A stretch of DNA of 64,000 nt from Crataegus laevigata. Lineage: Eukaryota; Streptophyta; Magnoliopsida; Rosales; Rosaceae. The DNA lies in NCBI GenBank assembly GCA_963580275.1, contig OY756945.1, positions 19,373,501 through 19,437,500 of the forward strand, read 5' to 3'. The notes under the pieces were generated by a model. That model ran no database searches, was not told the DNA's origin, and saw nothing but the letters and a program-made list of their open reading frames with translations. The translations under genes and the position numbers were made by a program. Shown piece after piece: positions 58,606 to 64,000 of the stretch. Position 1 is the stretch's first letter; each line of letters starts with the position of its first letter.

Positions 58606-59735
58606 TGTTTGGGCACAAAATGACAGTTTGGGCCGTGCGTGAAGTATTTCTCGATCCAAAAGGAAATGCTGTGGGATAGTCGATTTATGGGTCCACTAAA
58701 TTAAGTCGGCTGAGTCCTAGCAGGAAAAGGATTTGTCTAAATAAAGATAAGAGAGGCTAATCCATCCGTGAAGACAAATAGAGTCCCGGTATAATAAGGA
58801 GTCTCGGTGAGAGTCCTAGCGGAAAAAGGAGTGGCCGAGGTAAAAGTCCGATTGGGGTAAAGAGTCTCAATCCGAGTAGAGTTATGATTCGATCAGAAGG
58901 GGATTCGGCCTCTATAAATACAAAAGCAGTGGCAGCATGCAAATGACCTCCAACTCAACACACAAATCTGCCCTGCACAATTTCTCGCTCTACGCGAAAC
59001 CTCTCAACTCCCTTGAGGTTTCTATTTTCTTTTTCGCCTTCACTCCTTTAGTTTGGATAAACAGCACTGTGAATGCAACCGGTAAACATCTTCAATTTGG
59101 ATAAACAGCACTGTTGCCGTAGAACCAGCCGTCTATGAAGCACCTTCAGTTGGGATAAACAGCACTGCGACAGGGCCAACTGGTTATCTATCCAAGTCTC
59201 GGCCAACCAGGGTTTTTGGATCCCCGTCGACAGAGGTCATCTCACCAGCCATCTCGGCGAAGTGAGGTGTTACTGATACTTAGGCTCGGTGCCTCGACGC
59301 CGAGTTATTTTATGATCGCATATTCATAAGTGGGTTTCAGAGTTCGGCACTTGGACGGCCGAACCACGTTCATTATCAAGACCTTCATCCGCTTTGAGTA
59401 TTTGTGCCCCTATACTCTAGTATCGATTTGGCGTGGTTTTACCTTCACCAATACGGTGACTATTGCCGAATCGGACGACGACGAGCTGTGAACTTTGTAA
59501 TTGGTAGCCTTGTCTTCAAGCTTGAGGACCCAGAGGCCGAGACGTGTTCCTTTCTCGGTCGCAGTTGCAAGACACAGAAGTCAGCCGCGCGCATCCACAC
59601 AACATCAAGACACTTTTACTCATCGGTCGAGCTCGGCCGACGAGTTGGCACGCCCCGCACACATTTGAAGGACAGTTAGTTTACTAGTTACTCGGCCTGC
59701 GCGCCACGTAGGTTAGGTGATTTTTGTAGTCAACA
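58606..59735 (+). repeat. 3' LTR of element F
   Basis: 1130 bp, TGTTTGGG...GTCAACA, followed by AGAAC. Has the complete 5' end that the other LTR lacks. Confidence 0.87.
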
Positions 59736-59778
59736 AGAACACAACTTTAAGCATGTCTGATTTGTCAACTGGTGTTAA
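59736..59778 (+). pseudogene. PARP1: PARP1 exon remainder beyond element F
   Basis: The bases after the F LTR encode NTTLSMSDLSTGVN, the direct continuation of the exon that ends at 36775 in plant PARP1. No exon for the following WGR and catalytic domains is found afterwards, and the expected donor is not GT. Confidence 0.75.
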
Positions 59779-60500
59779 CAAATGAAAACTAATTTAATAC
59801 TGTATTTCAGACGGATTTTAGAGAGAGAGGCAACTATGAAGGTTCACGTTATTTTTTGTTAATTTGATTATGCTAAATATTAATTTTATTGTAATTGTTT
59901 ACTTTGTATTTTTGGTTTCTGGAATTCTGATGTTTGGTGGTTATTTCGTGTTTTGGTTAAAGCATTTGGTGATGATTGTTTTGTTACTTTGATCACTGGT
60001 AGATGTGAGCACCCTCCCCTCACTCTCTCGATCATATTTTGGTCCTTCTTTCAAGGTAGTCGATCTTTATGACCGACTTTGTGACTATATCCTTATATAT
60101 CATCATCCATAAAATTCATCCAATGTGCAAGATTGTAAATACACATAAAAATTACAACTTTCACTTGAAAATGGCTTGGAAAATGGTATGAACCGAAACA
60201 AAATGGGATTACTCCAAAGAAATGAGAGAGGCCTCAGAACCGAAACAAATCCGAAAATATACACAAAATACGGACGATTCGCTCTCCGTCTAAAGCCAAA
60301 GCAAGCACATTTTCACACAACCGGTATCTAGAACTCCGGCACAAACCAGAAAAACACATGGCATTGCGTTACAGTTTCTACAGAAGTACATAGTAAACAC
60401 AGATTTTTATACTTGTACACACATTTGAGCCCACGAGAAAACGATTGGACCACGCTGTCTACAGATTTTTCAGATGGTAAGGGGTAGAGCCAAAACCATA
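59779..60500. other. Spacer and probable 3' UTR of the PP2C gene
   Basis: No coding feature. The part from about 60180 probably belongs to the PP2C transcript (minus strand), judging only by its position next to the stop codon. Confidence 0.45.
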
Positions 60501-62956
60501 CTACGCGGGGTGAATAGTTCCCTCCGAATTTTTGGTTTTGCTCTTGAACTTCCTTTGAGCTTTCAAGTCCACCACAACCACAGAGATATTGTCCTTGCTT
60601 CCCTTCTGGAGGGCTAGGGTTGAAAGGTAGGCAGCAGCTTCCCCAGCTGCCGGATCAACTCCTTTTCCCCTCTCTGCAAGAGGTGTAACCCCGTTCTTTT
60701 TGTGCCACAGCAGAATGCGTCTTCGAGCCACTTCACAAGCTTCCTCATTCGTCATAACATCCCATAGACCGTCACTAGCTAAAATAAGGCATTCATCGTC
60801 TCTAGCTCGAGGGACAACCATGATTTCTGGTTTCGGAATTATCCACGGTTTCAAATATCTATCCCCTGTAGGTCGATAAGAAGAGTACAATGCTGTTAAG
60901 CTCGTTATTAAGTTTAACATACATATGGGAAATGCTAATAGAAAACTGTAATCCATTTGTTGACAAGACTAGACAAGCAACTGAATGTTAGTACATATTG
61001 CGAACACTCATGGTAAATCATTACAACCCTTTTTACTTCCCACACACCCCTTATTAATTTCTATCATTTGATCTTCTTCAATTCATTCGATCCGACGGCC
61101 AAAAATTAAAAGGGTATGTGAGAAGTAAAAAGACGTGTGAGTATAGCACACCCCTGTTTGATATCTTTTCGATTGGATAAATATAATAAAGTTTACAGTA
61201 TCAGGGTAAGAATAGACATACCAATGGACCTTGACATTGCAAGAACTCCAAAAACACGGTGTCCATTCCACTGTATTACCTTGCCACCAGATGCCTCAAT
61301 CCTTTCATATTCGTCTTCTCTGTTTGGCTGGGAACAATAACGAAAAAGAAAATGCAAATAAATAAAAGGAGATTGGTTTCTACAAAAAGATATATTTTCA
61401 GTACGCCATAAACACATGCTTACCTTATGATCGACTGATAATGGTATTGCTTGTTTTCCACGACATAGAACTGCTCTTGAATCGCCACAGTTTGCAACTA
61501 TAATATGGGATGACGAAACTAACGCAACGACAGCTGTAGACCCAACAGTTTCTGGGGCAACAGGCTCAAAACTAGCTTCAGAAGCATCAGCGTTGCTTTC
61601 AATGATGCCTCTGCTTACTTTTCCTCCAATCTCATCATCAACCCTCTGAAAACAATTAGTGAATGCTTTCTCCCACTGCACCTGCTGAGTTTCTATCATA
61701 ATCCCATCACCCGAGTCATCCTTAATGCCTCCAAGTTCTTCAGCTAAAGCCAAATGCATCCGCTCACTACAATAGTTAGCAACCTGCAAGAGGAGACAGA
61801 AACTCAAATCATTTTCCGCCAACGAAGATAATAAGCCAAATGTCTGTACTCTGTTGCATATATGCAAGAACACATTCATGAACTAATCTAAATACTGGAA
61901 AATAATCAAACAGATAGACGTAAAGAACCATGGGTTGCCACCGCAATGCTATTTAATATAGCTTACACTCAAGAGTTTGATTAACTACCAATATGTCTGC
62001 ACAATAAAAATGTGAAATTGTTGAATGATATAATTCAGATAAATATTTCCCAAATACATTCCATTGTATCAGAATACACCTTAACTTGAATGAATTAAAT
62101 AAAATATACAGAGAAGACGCACCTGAGGGCCACCGTGGCCATCGTAAATGCCAAAAAAGTGACTGGTTAGGTGGGTCAAACTTTGGCTCATTCCATTATA
62201 CACTTGACTACCGACAAGCATTTTAATTGGAATGTTGATAAACCGAGGAACAGCAGCAAATGCATCTTCCATTTCAGGTCGTCTTCCACAAATTGATACA
62301 GAACCCCAGAGGGGAATACAGTTCAGCTCAAAAACACTCCGGATGCCTGCTTTACTGACAACCTTCTCACCAGTTGACTGGATAAGTACCGTAGAGGTTG
62401 TTAATTCAGATTTATCTGATAACTCAGAAGCAGAGCTTACTGCTGCCACAACCCCAGAAGCCATTTTCCCAACAGCCGATTCTACCAAGACGATAGCTTT
62501 GGCAACAATATTCCCTTCACCAACTTTTCCAATCTCCACAGCATCTGGCAAGCTTACCGCAGACCCCATCTCTAAAGTCAACAATTCTTCACTAACAATT
62601 CCATTAGTATCATATCTAAAGGCTAAGATTTCCTCTTCCTCACTTTCTTGAACCATGATATCATTAGCAACAGAAGTGTTTCCACCATGATCGTCTTGTG
62701 ATGGCATGGGAACCACACTAACTTTGCTTTCAATATCATTGGAACTTCCTTTACTGCAAGAGACTGACTCTAAAGAAACCACCTTAGAGGAATCCGTAGA
62801 CAAATTTCCCGCGTCTGTTACAAGCTTTAGCCATGTGAACTCCACATTGGCTCCAATTCCAAAACTATCACATATCGAATTACCTAAACTAAGAGTCACT
62901 GCAACTGCTGGAGACATGTCTTCCATCAATTTCCTTATCTTTGTAACATTTGACAT
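60501..62956 (-). CDS. Clade A protein phosphatase 2C, HAB1/HAB2-like
   Basis: Four minus-strand exons with GT-AG borders: 62956-62123, 61783-61424, 61327-61222 and 60865-60501, 1665 bp in all, 554 residues (Arabidopsis HAB1 has 511). The first ~200 residues are a variable regulatory part. The PP2C domain begins at SVSICGRRPEMEDAFA and carries the metal-binding residues Asp272-Gly273 (YDGHGG), Asp379 (GDSRA), Asp465 (SDGLWD) and Asp525 (KDN). Trp418 in QWNGHRVFGVLAMSRSIGD is the lock residue that contacts ABA-bound PYR/PYL receptors. The enzyme removes phosphate from SnRK2 kinases and so represses abscisic-acid signalling until the receptor blocks it. The four-exon layout is that of HAB genes. 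All exons are intact. Confidence 0.93.
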
Positions 62957-62982
62957 TTACCTTCAATCACATGGGGTAAATT

Positions 62983-63681
62983 TCTAGCAACGAACCAGAG
63001 GGAATTTCCTAATTTCAGTCAATATCCCCACTTCCGCAAAATATACAACTGATCCACCCACCAATTCTCTCCAATGATCAAAATGAAATGGGGTAATCAG
63101 ATCTGGTGAGAAACAATGGATCTATAACCTCCTAGAGATAGAACTTCACCAGTGAATCGAGTTTCTTATATAGGGTTCTTACCTCACCAAACTCTTCCCC
63201 TTCTGGCGGAGAATCAGCCACGAAAAACCAAAACCCTATCCTCACCACCAACCTTTAGATATCCACATAAGCACATGAAAATTACAGCAATCTCACCTTT
63301 TTCTATAAATACAACAAGAGAAAGAAAAAGGGTTCATGAGAAACAACCTAGGAAAAAGGAGACCAACCCTACAAGATCACAAGAAACCCAGACAAAGGTG
63401 AAACCTTTTTTTCACACAAAACTTGGGTTTTCCTGGATCTAAGACAACTCAGCCTAATCTAATTAAATTGAGGTTGTCTGCTTTACATTTCTTCTCCTTC
63501 TTCTCCACCTTATTCCAAGAAACATAGGCAACCCCAAATCATCAACAACCATCACAACAGATTCTACAGAGACAGAACATCATCTGGGTTTGCTAATAAT
63601 ACATGATCTTAATCAGTTCCTAGCCAAAATTAACAAAAAATAATGCAAAAAATAATAAATTTGTGGGTTCAAATTCTTACC
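62983..63681 (-). other. 5' UTR intron of the PP2C gene (probable)
   Basis: Donor CAG/GTAAGAAT at 63681/63680 and an acceptor GCTAG near 62984 enclose an intron just upstream of the start codon. The 5' UTR exon would be 63682 to about 63850, C/T-rich with a CTCTCTCTC tract. Boundaries are predicted from splice signals only. Confidence 0.45.
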
Positions 63682-63879
63682 TGCTGAAGCTGATGAGACT
63701 AACTAATCAGAAATCCATGGTGAGTGAGTGAAGATTGAAGAACCCTCCTCTTTCCCTCAGCCAAATTTGCTGTTCTTCTCTGGTTCCTGGGGCAACGGAG
63801 GGTTGTCTGGCTCCGAGAGAGAGAGGAGGAGAGAGATTCTTTTGTTGTGGGAAATGCTTTTGCTTTTTCTCCAACTTGG

Positions 63880-63886
63880 GACACGT
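63880..63886 (-). promoter_or_regulatory. ABRE-like element upstream of the PP2C gene
   Basis: The minus strand reads ACGTGTC, the core of an ABA-responsive element, about 200 bp upstream of the 5' UTR donor. Clade A PP2C genes are usually ABA-induced. A single core with no second copy is weak evidence. Confidence 0.35.
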
Positions 63887-64000
63887 ATACAAAGGCTGTG
63901 TGTAATAATGTTACATCACACAGGGGAGAGGCCTTTGTGCGACAGAGAATGCTGAGAGGTGAGGACATAGCTGACACGAAGACAACTACCCACATTGGAC

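Larger units (their letters stand above)
36776..59735 (+). mobile_element. Ty3/gypsy Tat-like retrotransposon F, split by B and C
   Basis: LTRs 36776-37888 and 58606-59735 flank, in plus orientation, a primer site, gag, protease, RT, RNase H, a second RNase H, integrase, an antisense plant-mobile-domain gene and a purine tract. AGAAC occurs on both outer sides (36771-36775 and 59736-59740). Without B and C and their duplications the element is about 13.2 kb. The dual RNase H, the long spacer after pol and the LTR type place it in the Tat/Ogre group (family knowledge). The LTRs differ at roughly a dozen positions in the first 95 bp, so F is much older than B. All ORFs carry stops or frameshifts. 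Confidence 0.88.

Noticed and set aside
62232..62651. 139-codon plus-strand frame
   Set aside because: Antisense shadow of PP2C exon 1, which has clear family homology.

Overview
The window is nuclear DNA from a flowering plant. Plant-specific gene families, GT-AG introns, tRNA-primed LTR retrotransposons, a Cassandra-type LTR and several MITEs all say so. The look of the repeat families suggests a woody eudicot of the rose family (apple/pear type); that assignment is inference from memory, not a database match. Host genes are few and the sequence is dominated by nested transposable elements.

Layout. (1) 1-2694: left-truncated, minus-strand LTR retrotransposon A (gag-like start, tRNA-Asp primer site, 2.1 kb LTR). 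(2) 3497-20297: short-LTR element D (384-bp LTRs, ATTAC target duplication, minus orientation). It carries an antisense ORF and is itself split by copia element E (6540-17719), whose LTRs are almost identical although its pol is wrecked. (3) 21640-25440: decayed minus-strand LINE, its ORF1 cut by a 537-bp hAT-type MITE. (4) About 26.4-30.8 kb: minus-strand L18a-like membrane-protein gene with a Mutator-type MITE in an intron and an apparent 4-nt coding deletion. (5) 31.0-35.3 kb: repeat-rich spacer with a Cassandra LTR lacking its 5S core, two minisatellites and a Ty3/gypsy RT relic. (6) 35685-36775 plus 59736-59778: a PARP1 pseudogene split inside an exon by Ty3/gypsy (Tat-like) element F (36776-59735). 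F hosts a very young gag-only element B (41573-49076) inside its protease and a solo LTR C (53655-55856), the latter inside an antisense, intron-containing plant-mobile-domain gene that F carries between pol and its 3' LTR. (7) 60501-62956: an intact minus-strand clade A PP2C (HAB1/HAB2-like), the only clearly functional host gene here.

The nesting gives a relative order. F entered an already damaged PARP1 copy and its LTRs have visibly diverged; C and later B then entered F. Elsewhere D was hit by E. B, D and E show only about 0.2-0.3 % LTR divergence by eye, so transposition has been recent, and each of these three lacks an intact pol, so their enzymes must have come from autonomous relatives elsewhere. 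A, B and C belong to one LTR family using the same tRNA-Asp primer. Functionally the intact gene gives one coherent theme: abscisic-acid signalling (PP2C co-receptor).
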